Origin: Mytilus californianus
Taxonomy: Eukaryota > Mollusca > Bivalvia > Mytilida > Mytilidae
Assembly: GCF_021869535.1 (NCBI RefSeq)
Contig: NW_026262701.1
Span: 47,805,278-47,869,277, forward strand
Direction: 5' to 3'
DNA length: 64,000 nucleotides
In this document: in pieces, positions 1 through 11,459 of the stretch
Position numbering within the stretch: the stretch's first letter is position 1
Layout: each line of letters starts with the position of its first letter
Program-made: the position numbers and the translations under genes
Notes under the pieces: model-generated
What the model saw: the letters and a program-made list of their open reading frames with translations, nothing else
Told to the model about the DNA's origin: nothing
Databases searched by the model: none

Positions 1-379
1 AGAACATATATTTCATCAAAAGGAAGACAAAAAGAAAAAGGAACCTTGTATCATTTAGGATATATATACTCCATGTGCAAGCTCTGTTAAAATGTTGCTA
101 CATAGAAATGGAATTTTCACAATCAGAAAATTCAATTCTTTTTTAAAAACAGGTTGAAAGGATGCACATGATTTCAAAATGCAGAAAAAGTCATAACAAT
201 TCTGAAATGAGAATTAATACAAAGGTTTCTTAAACATTTATATATCGTGCGTTCCAACTGGTTTGCTTTTTCATTCAAGTAAATGTTTTCTATCTATATG
301 TTAATAGAGTAGCCAAAAAGTTGAAAATACAACATAAAGACAATAAGACAGATGCCATATAAGTTATTTTAACGTAAAA

Positions 380-535
380 AAGTGGCGAAAGATACCAAAG
401 TGATATGCAAACTCATAAGTCGAAGATAAACTGACAACGCCACGGCACAAAGAGACAAAAGACGAAAAATAAACACAGACCCTTTATACTTTATTCAACA
501 CATTACAACATAGAAAGCTAAAGATGAGTAAAAAA
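380..535 (+). repeat. dispersed repeat (AAACTGACAACGC family), old copy in copy A intron 6
   Basis: Carries the blocks AAAGATACC, CAAACTCATAAGTCGAA and AAACTGACAACGCCA seen again at 15120, 31832, 35440 and, reversed, at 39465, 43555 and 47145. A decayed copy at the matching place in copy B (34655-34780) shows that this insertion predates the gene duplication. Confidence 0.65.
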
Positions 536-718
536 AGCTTCTCGTGATTGAAAACTGTATTCATATATCCATAGAGTATGTCACAAACTTAAAGAAAATC
601 AGGAAAAAATCGAAGATACGTTAATACTATTACTTTCATATTTATAAAACGCCAGATGCCCATCATTTTGTTCAATATTTTTCGTTTATTTTAATTGTTA
701 TTACCTGTAAATTTTTAG

Positions 719-783
719 GTGGTGACTACGACTTTTGGAGAAATGATGACATTTATTTTCCACCAAAAGGGTCATATAATACG
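719..783 (+). pseudogene. copy A exon 7
   Basis: Preceded by TTTTTAG and followed by GTATTAC. Sixty-five bases, entering with two bases of a split Gly codon and leaving in phase 0, exactly as exon 7 of copy B. Reads G-D-Y-D-F-W-R-N-D-D-I-Y-F-P-P, a region after GKWHLG in arylsulfatase B relatives. This exon is intact. Confidence 0.9.
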
Positions 784-1571
784 GTATTACATTAGTCGAA
801 AAAAATATGATTTCCAATTTATTATGATCTTAAGAAATAAGTAATATCAATTGAAAAGGTGGACATGCTGAAAATGTCAGTGAAAATATTCAGAATATTA
901 ATGCATCATATAAAAAAGATAAGGAATATATATCAACAATGCATCAACCCGGGAAAATAATATGAAAAGCATGTAGTTGTCATCATTAGGTATTCTATGA
1001 AATATAAGGGTATATACCAACCATATGCTATAGTGTTTATTCACTTTTCATGATTTGTATACCATAATTCTCAATAGTACTAATATAAAAGGTTGTATCA
1101 AAGTAATTCATGACGTATTTTTATACAAAGTATATATTTTGTCATTCTTGTGAACCAAGGATGTACGTAACAAGGGGAGCAACTTTTGCAGAAAACAGAA
1201 TATACTATAGTAGTTCAATGTATTAAAATATAAAACCAATACCGTGTCTTGACCTGCGTCGCAGCATGCAATTGCTTGAGGTATCATGTATACTAAACCA
1301 TGACTGATAATCCCCTGAAATCATTGAGACCAAAAAAACTTCGTCTTGTACAATGAATGTTGTAAAAGTTCAAACTATTGGCGAACAGGAAATGTTTGTA
1401 CGATAGATGTAAAAAATGCTGACATGTTTCACCCACTCAACATTGTCAAGCTGCAGAGCAAATATATGATCATTCTCTCACATAGAAACAAAGAAAAACT
1501 AACGAAAATTATTTTGTTTTATTCATTAGGATAGACTAATATCACGCTTCAAACATATTTTTAAAATACAG

Positions 1572-1676
1572 GATTTGTTCACAGACAGAGCTGTTGAAAT
1601 AATAGGAAATAACGACCCAAAGACATCTCCCTTGTTCTTACAAATTTCGTATATGACTCCTCATTTCCCACTTCAG
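1572..1676 (+). pseudogene. copy A exon 8
   Basis: Acceptor ATACAG, donor GTAGGT; 105 bases, phase 0 on both sides. Encodes 35 residues from DLFTDRAVEII to PHFPLQ, which holds the active-site His region (the H before PLQ in arylsulfatase B). Intact and the same length as exon 8 of copy B. Confidence 0.9.
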
Positions 1677-2171
1677 GTAGGTGTTAAATTGCTATTTTCC
1701 TTTTAACTCCAAACAGGAAAAACAATTTCTGTTTTAGTTGATTCAAATCACTTATCTAACACATTCATATACATGAGTTAAGTCCTGCGAAGTCACGCAT
1801 GGTTTAAACTGGTACAGGGTTTTCTTATTTACTGTTAAATGTGGTCAATTTTTACAAATATAAACTTATCTAAATTTACTTTTGTTAGTTAAGTGAATCA
1901 TAACCCCAAATATGCTTATATATTGATGCCTTTTCACATTTTTTTTCTATTTTAGTCAAGGTAAGGGACTAAACAGTTTAATATGTCCTTAAATTGAATG
2001 CACTTTGCTAGGAGTCTATAACGTACATCTTTTAACTAACTGTAAAGGCTGTGTGGGATAAACGTGAAAGAAACAGCATACAAACAACAACAAAATAACA
2101 AAAAACCAATATTGCAATCGTATGTTTTCTTAATGTGCGGTGTTCATATTTGATTTTTTTTTTCTTTCAAG

Positions 2172-2235
2172 GTCCCAAAAACATTTACGGACATGTACCC
2201 TAATGTCAAAGATGAGAAAAGACAAACATACTTGG
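2172..2235 (+). pseudogene. copy A exon 9 with mutated splice donor
   Basis: Acceptor TTTCAAG; reads [14 protein letters not shown] then EKRQTYL plus one base of a Gly codon, 64 bases in all. Exon 10 starts with the other two bases of that Gly codon, so the donor must be at 2236-2237. The bases there are AT, followed by AAATG, where GTAAATG is expected. Reading on gives a stop about five codons later. This looks like a single G-to-A change at the first intron base. Confidence 0.85.
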
Positions 2236-2342
2236 ATAAATGTTACATATGAAGAGAACAATTTTAATAAGAACATGAATATTTACTACTAAAAGTTAAC
2301 GTTCTTATATTTAAATTCTTCTCTATAGTTTATAAAAACTTA

Positions 2343-3598
2343 TACCGTGTTCACACAATGAAATCTGCCCCGGGTCGAACCCGGGATAGTTAATCCGAAT
2401 TAATTACCCCAGTTCAACCTTAATAAAAATTAGCCCACTTAGGGATTTTCCCTTCCATCAAAAATAGACTTGTGAGCCACAAAATTTTAACCCGCATCAG
2501 TCCATTGTAGTTTTTTGAAATTTTTTTCTGCACTCCTGGCTTTTTCGGGAAAATCCGTATTAATCACCTTTGACTCCTTGTCGTGTTTGCGAATAACGTC
2601 ACAATAATCAAGTTGCACCGAGTACCGAAATTGCACCCATTTTGCACACAAAAAAAAAATATTGACGGAAATCTTATAGGTTTTCTTAGAGACTAACAAT
2701 TCGTATTTTCATCATTTTTCATTATGCACGCCTTTCAACATAGCTGAATACACTTTGATATATATAGTATACGCAAACCGGTCAATTAATTCATCAGATG
2801 AAGTCTCCAGTGAAGAGAATCGCATGCGACGTCCACAAAAAGTAGACTTTTGAAATGAGAAATTAATTCATCTCTTACAAAAAGGAACAAAATAAATGGA
2901 ATTTTGTAAAAAAATGTCCTAAAAGTGTGAAGAATTTAAAACAAAACATCATTTTTCGAATGATTTACATATAAGCACGTGTGCAACCCGATACAGGATC
3001 TTGGCTCGTCGGGAGGTCGGTTCTAACCAATTTTTCCATGATTCAGTATGAATTCAAAATTAAATTTGTTATACTTAATAGTAAATAAGCACGGAATAAA
3101 TCTACAAAATAAACACAGGAAGGAAACTTGTGTTTGTTCCTTAATAAACGAAGGTGAAAAAAATCGGTCACAATAGGTGCAATTTGGATACCCTCACGTT
3201 AGTTGAATTAATTTGAATATCATGCATATTGGAAGAACAAAATCACCCAATATAGATAGCTATATTATTTTCTTCTCTTTGTTTCACGCTAGACCACAAT
3301 TGTGTTGCTTAAAACTGATTCTAGTGTTTCTCCCATGATCTTACTACTAGAATTTCGAATGACGTAAGCAAACGTCATGTGTCACCATAGCAACAACCTC
3401 ACATTAAGTCCACTTTACGTTCACATATAGAAGGCGAGGTAATTATTCCGGGTTCGCCCCACATTAACTCCACCTAACATGAGGGGTAATTTTAATTCGG
3501 GTTCGCCCCGAGTTAAAGCGTTCACACTACCTAAATCTAACCCGAATTACCTAATTCGGGTCGAACCTGGAATAAAAAGGCATAGTGTGAACGGGGTA
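2343..3598. mobile_element. non-autonomous PIF/Harbinger-like DNA transposon, 1256 bp, in intron 9 of copy A
   Basis: Ends are inverted copies of TACC(G/C)(T/C)GTTCACAC. The element is flanked by TTA on both sides (2340-2342 and 3599-3601). At the same place copy B has only AAAACTTACATTTTG, an empty site with a single TTA. A 3-bp TTA duplication with terminal inverted repeats fits the PIF/Harbinger superfamily. Inner parts near both ends carry further inverted GGGTTCG/CGAACCC motifs. I see no transposase frame. Confidence 0.8.
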
Positions 3599-3805
3599 TT
3601 ACATTTTGTTTAGCAATGTGTTTTGGGATCTATCCTTTATGGCTGAACGTATGCTTTAATCCAGCAATTTACGTGTATATAAACCTATTAGGGTATTCAA
3701 ATGATATATTCTGTTACATGCGTATACTGTAACCGTACCATTTTTATGCCCGTTTTGTTTTAAAAGCAGATAAGAAGTGTAAAATTATAGGATACTTTCT
3801 GGCAA

Positions 3806-4135
3806 AAAGTAAAATAACAATAATACCGAACTCCGAGGAAAATTCTAAACGGAAAGTTCATAAGCAAATGGCAAAATCAAAAGCTCAAACACATCAAACG
3901 AATGGATAACAACTGTCATATTCCTGACTTTGTACAGGAATTTTCTTATGTAGAAAATGGTGGATTAAACCTGGTTTTATAGTTAGCTCAATCTCTAACT
4001 TGTATGACAGTCGCATAAAATTCCATTATATTGACAACGATGTGTGAACAAAACATACAGACATAATAGATAAAAATGTCAAATATAGGGGTACAGCAGT
4101 CAACATTGTGTTATAATCTTAATGACTTTATAATC
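3806..4135 (+). repeat. dispersed repeat (CAAACACATCAAACGAATGG family) in copy A only
   Basis: Contains GGAAAGTTC, GCAAATGGCAAAATCAAAAG, CATCAAACGAATGG and GGTGGATTAAACC, shared with copies at 8645, 15525 (reversed), 42262 (reversed) and 61150. Copy B has an uninterrupted CTGGCAAAGTAGACTTTACG at the matching place. Here CAAAAAGT and CAAAGT flank the element, consistent with a short target duplication. Confidence 0.7.
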
Positions 4136-4646
4136 AAAGTAGACTTTACGTGGAATTGGTTTTACCTGTTTAGGTCTACTTGGTCATATTGCTCCTCAGG
4201 TTTTCTAGTATTTTTATATATTTTGCTTTCAGATATGTGAGTTCTTGATGAAGGTAAATTTAAAAAACCACTTCGGTCGCACAAAATGTATAAAGATCAA
4301 TTTTCATGTTCGTGTCTTATTCATGTTATTTACGACCGTTAGTCGATTCGTTTTTAATTTCTAGCTTAAAGTAAAATAACGAAATGTTCCTATGATATGC
4401 ATAGAATTATGAAAGGTATATAGTCGGACAATGTCATATTTATTAACTTAACCAGCAACCCAACAAAAATAGGAAGTTTTAAATGCTTTAAATGCTATTC
4501 CAGCGTAAAAAAAGGTCAAAAAAATAAAATTAGAATTTCTGTAGTTTCAGGTTTGCATTCACAGGAATTTCAAATATTAAGTCGATAACGATAATTCATA
4601 AGACTAAACTTATGAGCAACTATTTTTATCTAATTGTTTTTATTAG

Positions 4647-4743
4647 GAATGGTATCTCCACTAGATTTGGAATTGGGAAGGTTGTAGATGCATTGGAAAG
4701 AAATGATTACATGGATAATACGGTCTTTATCTTCCTATCTGAT
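4647..4743 (+). pseudogene. copy A exon 10 with one-base deletion
   Basis: Good acceptor (TTATTAG) and donor (GTATGT). Length is 97 bases against 98 in copy B: the T run in the Asp-Phe codons (GATTTTGG in B) is one T shorter, so the frame shifts and reaches TAG within a few codons. Ignoring the shift it encodes [14 protein letters not shown] and ends LSD, the Asp of the S-D-N-G-G metal site. Confidence 0.9.
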
Positions 4744-5272
4744 GTATGTAAATAATATTTCATTCAGTACGCATGACTGATGTGTCTGTGGTTAACCTTC
4801 AAACCCACCCAAAGGCAAACAATTTATATAATATATAACAACATATTTTTAAGTTTACGTTTCAAAAATAGGTAAAGAAAAACGTTTTATTGAATTATCA
4901 AAGAAAGTATAATCTATCATGAAGAAGCTATGAGAAAGAGATAATCCTTTATAGACGACTATACGTAGGTCCACCAATGAACAACCGGAAAGAACTGCTA
5001 GTATAGCTTTAAGTTAAAAAAAAAAAGGTAAAACACGAAAGTGATATGAGAAAGTTCATGCTGCTGTAGATGACAAAGCGCATTGGAAAGTAGCACATCT
5101 GGTTCTATTTTGTGAATTTAAAATGAATAATAAAGTATCACAAATGTATCAGAAAAGTAATGAAACATAACATGAAATAAAAGTGACGAATCTTTATTCT
5201 AAATACATTGTTGTATTTGATAGTTTGGATGTTTATATACAGTGAATAATAGTAAATAATATATCTGTACAG

Positions 5273-5340
5273 CATGGTGGCGATGTTGACTTCGGTGCCA
5301 AAATTGTGGGAAGAAGAAACAAGATCAGTCAGACTTGTTT
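5273..5340 (+). pseudogene. decayed duplicate of exon 11 in intron 10 (copy A)
   Basis: An AG (CTGTACAG) precedes a block close to the start of exon 11 (C/AATGGTGG, GATGTTGACTTCGGTGC). It then skips about 35-40 bases and resumes with the stretch matching GGGAAGGAGGAACAAAATCA through GACTTGTTT. A homologous, more decayed block lies at the matching place in copy B (42206-42265). It is an old exon duplication that lost its middle and its donor. It is too short and broken to encode anything. Confidence 0.7.
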
Positions 5341-5399
5341 TCATGTTGTCAACTTACAATGTCCTCTTCATATCTTCTGCTTTTTTCAAATTTGTCAGT

Positions 5400-5640
5400 A
5401 GTATTATTCCCTCTGATTCATCGTATTGTGTTAACATATGTCAATTAATATAAGACGCTCGTGCATGATCACACTTTAAGGATTTTATTGACAGGGATGT
5501 GCTCCTAATACAAAACAATGCCTCAACAGAATAATGAAGACAAACGACTTTAATTGATACCGCACAAGTTTTACAGTCACCATCACGAATAAGCTGACCA
5601 AATACAATGTGTCTGTGGTTCAATCCCTAGCGACTTTTTT
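5400..5640 (+). repeat. reverse transcriptase 3' end relic in copy A intron 10
   Basis: Aligns with 42795-43010 of copy B, where one frame reads [13 protein letters not shown], the tail of a retroelement reverse transcriptase family common in molluscs. In copy A the match is frame-shifted and has stops. Being in both gene copies, the insertion is older than the duplication. Confidence 0.45.
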
Positions 5641-6107
5641 CGCGTTTTAAATCTTTAAATACTAGAACTTTCTTCTGATCATTAAATTTATCGATTGTGT
5701 CCTATTCATTCCCAATAGTGACATTTTGTCTCCGCTGATTTGATGGCGGGTGGTGCATGCATCACAGGAGACGCTTATTCCGTAGACGCAACCGATCTCA
5801 CTCCTTTTTGGCAAAATCTCAGTCTTTTGTATTTAACTTGATTTGTATTTTTTTAACAGATTTATGAAATTTGAACATCTATTAACGCTGTTGCCCGATA
5901 TATTTTACACGAAAAACATCATGGGTGTGAATAATGTCATCAATTTAATTTGACCGTCGACTGAAGGAAAATGAATGATTACTCTTCTCATTATTATCAC
6001 GATGAGTTGCATAAAGTCTATCGAAACCACTTATATCTATCACTAGATTAACAGACTGTTACCTTTCATCAACTGAATTAAAAAAAAATATATATATGTA
6101 TATACAG

Positions 6108-6246
6108 AATGGTGGTATTCTTGACTTTGGTGCTAGCAACATGCCGTTTAGGGTGAGAAGGGAAATTTATGGGAAGGAGGAACAAAATCAGTCGGATTTG
6201 TTTACAGTCCAAAATATTTGGGACAAAATGGTTGTATACATCATGG
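6108..6246 (+). pseudogene. copy A exon 11 with one-base deletion
   Basis: Acceptor ATATACAG, donor GTAAGA. It is 139 bases against 140 in copy B. The missing base lies after the codons for S-N-M-P, so the block that reads [11 protein letters not shown] in copy B is out of frame here and the frame ends at TAA past the donor. The first NGG completes the S-D-N-G-G metal-binding motif. Confidence 0.9.
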
Positions 6247-6339
6247 GTAAGAATAATGACACTAATTCCAGTTGACTTTCGAAAGAAAGCAAGTGGATAA
6301 TTATTATTATAATTTTAGTATTATCAAAGATACCAGGTC

Positions 6340-6430
6340 TATAATTGTTTATGCCAGACGCGCGTTTCGTCTAAAAAAAAAGACTCATCAGTGACGCTCG
6401 TATTAAAAAAATAAAAAGTCCAAATAAAGT
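6340..6430 (-). repeat. dispersed repeat with GACGCGCGTTTCGTC core
   Basis: Reverse of the motif GACGAAACGCGCGTCTGGC found complete at 14575-14615 and 14930-14960 and in part at 10280, 11455 and 46120. Short and degenerate here. Confidence 0.5.
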
Positions 6431-7544
6431 ACGAAGTTAAAGAACATTTAAAACCAAAAATTCCGAAAGGTTTTCATAAATACAATTACAATGTAAAGTA
6501 ATCTATTCCTGTGGTAGAACATCCTAAGTATTGCGAACAGTTCAAGTTCATGAGAGATATAAATGATCTTGTTATGTGTATGTACCTGTTATGCTTTTTT
6601 GTTTATACTGTGGTCCAATTCGTACATTTGTCTTTGCTGGGTTTTTTTTTTAGTGTTAGTTTATGGCATTGCCTTGTGACTTTCATGTTCACAATTTATT
6701 TTTATCTCTTCTTTCTACTTTGAAATTGCTTATAGAACGGTACTTTTTCCGAAAAGCGTTGCTTTGGACGTTTTGATTAGTCGGGTCGTCATTTACAGGG
6801 ACACTTTGCCTGATGTATTAAATTATTAGGGAAAGAAAAAAAGGTTTGTATTTGCAGTTCAAATGTGAAAGTGTTTTAACTTTAACATCGGCAAAATGTT
6901 TAGAAAAATATAAAAGCTTTAAAGGATCAGTCGAAACAAACTAAGATTAATTTTATCTAAGGAAGTAAGACATTTGGTATTAAGATAACAAGATTTTGAC
7001 AAATAAAGTCGAAGGCCCGAAGAACCTTTTTTCATGATTTCATATCGCCACCCCTTGCCCCTAGAAATTTGATTAAAAGTAAAGAGTATGGTATATAAAG
7101 AATATTTCAGCAAAAATAATGTGGGCGAGGGGTGGCGCCACTGTCAATTTTTCAGAAAATTGATATAAATTTTGCCTTATTATGCAAATAATCAGGTTAT
7201 CACGAAATTCATCTACAAAGACATTGATGACGTCAGAAATACATCAATAATGACGAAATTGATGGTTTTTTTTTACCTGAAACAATTGGACATTTTAATA
7301 CATATTTTAATTTCAATTTTGATCACTGTTGTTTCTCTTTCCGTTTTTTTTTCTTTATGCTATGGTATTTTCTGTCTTTCTTTAACTTATTAATGTGATT
7401 GCCCTCTTTGTATTTTCTTACTTTTTTGTGGGATGGGTTGGGGTCCGTATACTAGTACTAATTTCATTTTAATTTTTTTATGGCGGTTTATTCATTCAAT
7501 TCATCCTCAAACTATTCTGTTTGTCTTTTTGTTGTTTGTTTTAG

Positions 7545-7603
7545 GATGATACATGCAGTGGAGTGGTTTGCAACCATCTTGGATATTGCTAGATATCAAC
7601 AAG
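7545..7603 (+). pseudogene. copy A exon 12
   Basis: Acceptor TTTTAG, donor GTATAT; 59 bases as in copy B, reading [19 protein letters not shown]. This corresponds to the conserved I-H-x-x-D-W-x-P-T-L segment of sulfatases; the usual Asp is Glu here. The exon is intact but has no exon 13 to splice to. Confidence 0.88.
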
Positions 7604-8439
7604 GTATATATTTAACGTTCAATGTACATGAAGGACAGCAAGAATATAAAGAAATTAAACCAATTGATCGTTTAAATAAATACTAGTATAGTACATATAT
7701 AATCATTATGTGATTATAGAGATTCCCTGGTCGGTGCGATTGGTAGCATATATGGCAGCAATGAAGCTTTTTTAGTTGTCCGTTACATCGTACAGGAAAC
7801 CGTATAAATAGTTTTTTTTCTGAAATCAAAAGAATAATTAAAACCAACTTCAACAGAACTAATGTACAGAAGGTTTTTAGTAACTTAAAGTTTTAATCTT
7901 CTTAAACTCAACTGTCATATCCTGTCATATCTGAAATAACATTATGCTCTTTACTACGTTTCCAAACAGTCTTATTGTAATTTGAGAAATTTCTTCCAAC
8001 ATGTTTAGTCTTGACTTGGCAGAATTGTTGACGTTAAGCATCGCATAATTTGAAGACATAAATAATCGAAATGTGCATCTGGTTCAGTATAATTGGTTCT
8101 GTTAATTCTTATTTATTTTGCACCATTCGGAGCCATCTGGAAAATGACAATGAGTGTCGGGTGAGATCCGAAATTCACAAAAAATTCATTTTAACATTAA
8201 TGGTACAAATTGTACTTCTTCAGATGCAATTGTTGACAATAAATGTCTCTTCAGTGACGTGATGTTCTAAGCAAAATATTTTTAAATTCCAAAACTAATA
8301 CTGACGTTGAAGAGCTGATACCACCAACAATAACATAAAGTGAAGCCACTTTCACATTTGAATATTTAGCTATAGAGTTATTGGTATGTGTTTTGCAGAT
8401 GAAAGAACCGTCTGGCTAAAATTTAAGCCCGTTACTTTT

Positions 8440-9125
8440 TGATGAGTGACTCGGTGCTACTGTTTGTGGACGTTTTGTCTCAAAAGGTATCATCAGTCCA
8501 GTAGTCAGTACCTATCAAAATGAAAATAATTATTCGTAAGTTTTATCTGTCCGACGCGCTTTTCTGGATTAATTTCCATAAGGAACGCTCAAAGCCAAAC
8601 ATTTGAAAGCCGGATGTTTAAATACCGAGTCACGTTAAGAACTTTACGAAAAAATAAAATAAAATAACAAAAATACCGAACTCTAAGGAAATTCAAATCG
8701 GAAAGTCTTTCATACAGTGGCAAAATCAAAAGCTCAAACACATCAAACAAATGGAAAACAACGATAACCCAAAGATATCAAATAGTAATAGCTAAAATAC
8801 ATCTAAGGTTATTTTTGCCTGAGGGATTTAGGACCTTAGTTTCTCTATAATTTCTACATTTATCAACGGAAAAATGTAAGAAAGGTATGATATAAATCAT
8901 ATCAGAACCAAAGCTCTGACATCTGAGATACAGATACCCTCGGGGACTAGTAAACCACCAGCTGCGGTATTGACCCAGTGGTAGTGAAATGTAAAAAAAC
9001 ACGTTATATATTTTATGCGTCCGAAGCGCTTTTCCGTGTTCACCTTCATCAGGATCGTTCAAAGCCAAAACTTTAAAAGCTGAATGTTAAGTATAACGAG
9101 TCACTAAACGACCCAATGGGACAAT
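8440..9125 (+). repeat. dispersed repeats between exon 12 and exon 15 of copy A
   Basis: Holds two copies of a motif GCGCTTTTC(C/T)G followed by TTC and AACGCTCAAAGCC (about 8555-8640 and 9020-9100). Between them is a fragment of the CATCAAAC repeat family (8645-8765). No exon-like block matching exons 13 or 14 is visible in this stretch. Confidence 0.5.
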
Positions 9126-9806
9126 TAGCAATACTCAAATCCATTAAGGCCAATTTTGCCAAAAGTGAGTTGGAACCTTAGTTTCTTCTTAGGTTCTGTA
9201 CTTGAATGATTATCAGTGAAACGGTCATACACTGAAATTTTTTTGATAATGAAAAGACACAGATTTATAAAACAAAATCAACTGTGAAGTTAAAGAGCAC
9301 TGACCACCAAATATCAAATAATGTATACCCAAATCTGATTAAGGCAATATATGCAAGGAGATGAAAAATTGAACAACTTTTCATGAATTTTTAATTTTCA
9401 AAGACCTTCTAACTGTTGTAGCTTGAGAGCCCCTAATAAGTCTTATGTAGGGTAATGGTGCGTCCTGTGCACTAAATTATAAGTCTGGTATCGTTAATGA
9501 TTTATGATTTGAACTTGTATCTAATATACAGACTAGTTACAAAGAAAGAAAATAAGTTCTACGTGTTACTTTCTTGTAAATCAGTGCAGGGTTTAAGTAG
9601 TAATTCTAAAAAGAAAAATCCTTTTTTTTTATTTCAATTGACTTAATGTTTCAAGAGTTTCAAGCCAAGACGGAAAGGGAAAATGAAAATTATTTGCTAA
9701 ATGTATCAAAATTGTCTCTGGAACAGAAAAATATTAAATATTTATGTTTGAAACTTTAAAAGTTAAAAATTGCACTTTTATATCTGTATATTACGTATCC
9801 TTTAAG

Positions 9807-9976
9807 GTGATCCGTTGGAAACAAGAAATCTTGCATCTGAAAATCCACTTCGAGTAGAAAGCATGTTGAGAAAACTCGATGATTACAGGAGACACACTGT
9901 ACCAGCAGCTAACCAGGACCATCTACCACCGGAAATTACACATCCAAATGGAGTTCTGAGGCTTGACTGGTGCTGA
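9807..9976 (+). pseudogene. copy A terminal exon (exon 15)
   Basis: Acceptor TTTAAG; 170 bases including the TGA stop, the same length as exon 15 of copy B. Encodes D-P-L-E-T-R-N-L-A and ends with L-R-L-D-W-C. This is the typical C-terminal tail of arylsulfatase B-like proteins (D-P-x-E-x-x-D/N-L-A). Intact on its own, but exons 13 and 14 are missing upstream. Confidence 0.9.
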
Positions 9977-10789
9977 GCGTCAAAGAATATCTACATAATT
10001 ATAACCTCTAGAATAATGTGTTTTATCCTATTATTATTCTTCTGTTATTGTTTGACGCCTGGTATCTATTTATCGCATGAAGAGATAGCATGATAGCTTA
10101 AAAACTTCTAATGTTAATGTTTCACACCGGAAGCGGACGTCATGCTTTAAAGTTCAAAAGACTAATACAATGCTACAATATATATAAGTTTATAATGATT
10201 CGTGGAATTATTTTTTTTACACAAAACAATTTTGTTTTGGCTTTTTTAACATTTTTAATTTTAGAGTCACTGATGAGTCTTTTGTAGACAAAACACGCGT
10301 CTGGCGTACACAATTTTAATCCTGGCATCTATGATGAGTTTATTTTATCATAAGAAGGATAATTAGATATCGCTTGTTATGAACTCTAGTTATTGAATTT
10401 CAATTAAAATAATAATTAACTCGCCAAAAGCTCATTTATTATTATATTGATTGTATAGATTTTCGTGCATACAACGTGCATTTCTTGAGTATCCCATGTG
10501 CATAAAACAACGCTTGTATCGCCAGAATAGAAATTATCTAACATATAAAATATTTTGAATGAATGCAAGTTTTTCTCAACATTCTGCACTTATCTTCGTT
10601 TTAAGCTTTATAAGATGTGAAAAAAGTATTGACGGTATTAAAGGTAAACAGATATAAATGTTTAGTGGTTTTTATGATTTCAACATAAACACGTGTTATT
10701 GGAAATACTTTCATCAGATGCGCTTAGGACATAAATATGAGAATGCTATGAATATTTTTAAAAAATCAGAAAAAGTAAACGCTCGTGAG

Positions 10790-11045
10790 TACATGGTCAC
10801 CCTCTAGCCTTTGTTAGTCTTGTGTGTTTTTTTTTTTATTTTGGTTCATTTGTATGTTTCGGAGTTTAGTGTAGCGTCCATTTCGCTGAACTAGAATACA
10901 TTATTGTTTAGGGGCCTGGTGAAACCCGCCTCCGGGTGCGGGATTTTCATGCTGCTTTGAAGTCCCATTGGTGGCCTTGGGCTGTTTTCATCTCTTTGCT
11001 TGGGTTATTGCCTCTTTGACACATTTCCCGTTTCCATTATTTTTC
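10790..11045 (-). repeat. dispersed repeat (GAATGTGTCAAAGAGACAAC family)
   Basis: Reversed copy of the family at 41460-41815 and 31065-31395. Shared blocks are CCTTTGTTAGTCTTG, GTTTCGGAGTTTAGTG, GGGGCC(T/A)G(C/G)TGAA and TGCGGGATTTTC, ending TTTGACACATTTCCC. It sits in the 3' flank of copy A. Confidence 0.75.
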
Positions 11046-11271
11046 CTATCATATCGTTCTCCATGTATTCAAGTACTTTTACATCCTTTCCTTTCAATTG
11101 TTTTTTCAGTTTGAGTGTAATCTAGGAAAGCGAATCGGACAAACCAAATCAGATGATGCCAAGAAAATGGAGCAGAGATATTCTATAATTTGGGGAACCA
11201 ATCAAAAAAATCGTTGCGGTTGAATTACAAAAAAAACATTATGCGAAGTATTTTATGTAAGATATATCATT

Positions 11272-11277
11272 AATAAA
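11272..11277 (+). promoter_or_regulatory. possible polyadenylation hexamer AATAAA, copy A
   Basis: AATAAAGTTATA lies about 1.3 kb after the copy A stop. It is kept at the matching place in copy B (50336-50341) within a conserved AAAAACATTATGC(G/A)AAGTATTTTA context. The distance from the stop makes a role in 3' end formation uncertain. Confidence 0.25.
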
Positions 11278-11459
11278 GTTATAATTTACTGTTCAGAAAA
11301 TGTTTTAAAAAAATTCTTTTAAACACTAAGATATTTCTGACTGCAACTCAGTGATGGTCGCAGGCAGACTTGGCACGACTTTTCGAACTTTAGCTTTCAA
11401 TGGCATTAAAATGCTTAATTGATTTCACATTCAATCTATTTTGATTCGAACGCCACTGA

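Larger units (their letters stand above)
719..9976 (+). pseudogene. arylsulfatase B-like pseudogene, copy A (exons 7-12 and 15; 5' part outside window)
   Basis: Seven exon-like blocks match, in order and in phase, exons 7, 8, 9, 10, 11, 12 and 15 of the complete copy B further along the window. The family is the type I sulfatases close to arylsulfatase B, lysosomal or secreted enzymes that cut sulfate esters from glycosaminoglycans. Exons 1-6, including the catalytic Cys, would lie before the window. Damage seen directly: the exon 9 donor reads AT instead of GT, exon 10 lacks one base and runs into TAG, exon 11 lacks one base, and exons 13 and 14 are missing through a deletion of about 2 kb near 9500. 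The first residues still read well (GGDYDFW, PHFPLQVP), so decay looks fairly recent. An assembly error could explain one lesion but not all four. Confidence 0.9.

Noticed and set aside
7715..7765. Conserved block after exon 12 (GGT(G)CGATTGGTAG) as an extra exon
   Set aside because: It is similar in copy B near 45160, but no frame and no donor are shared; it is probably just conserved intron.
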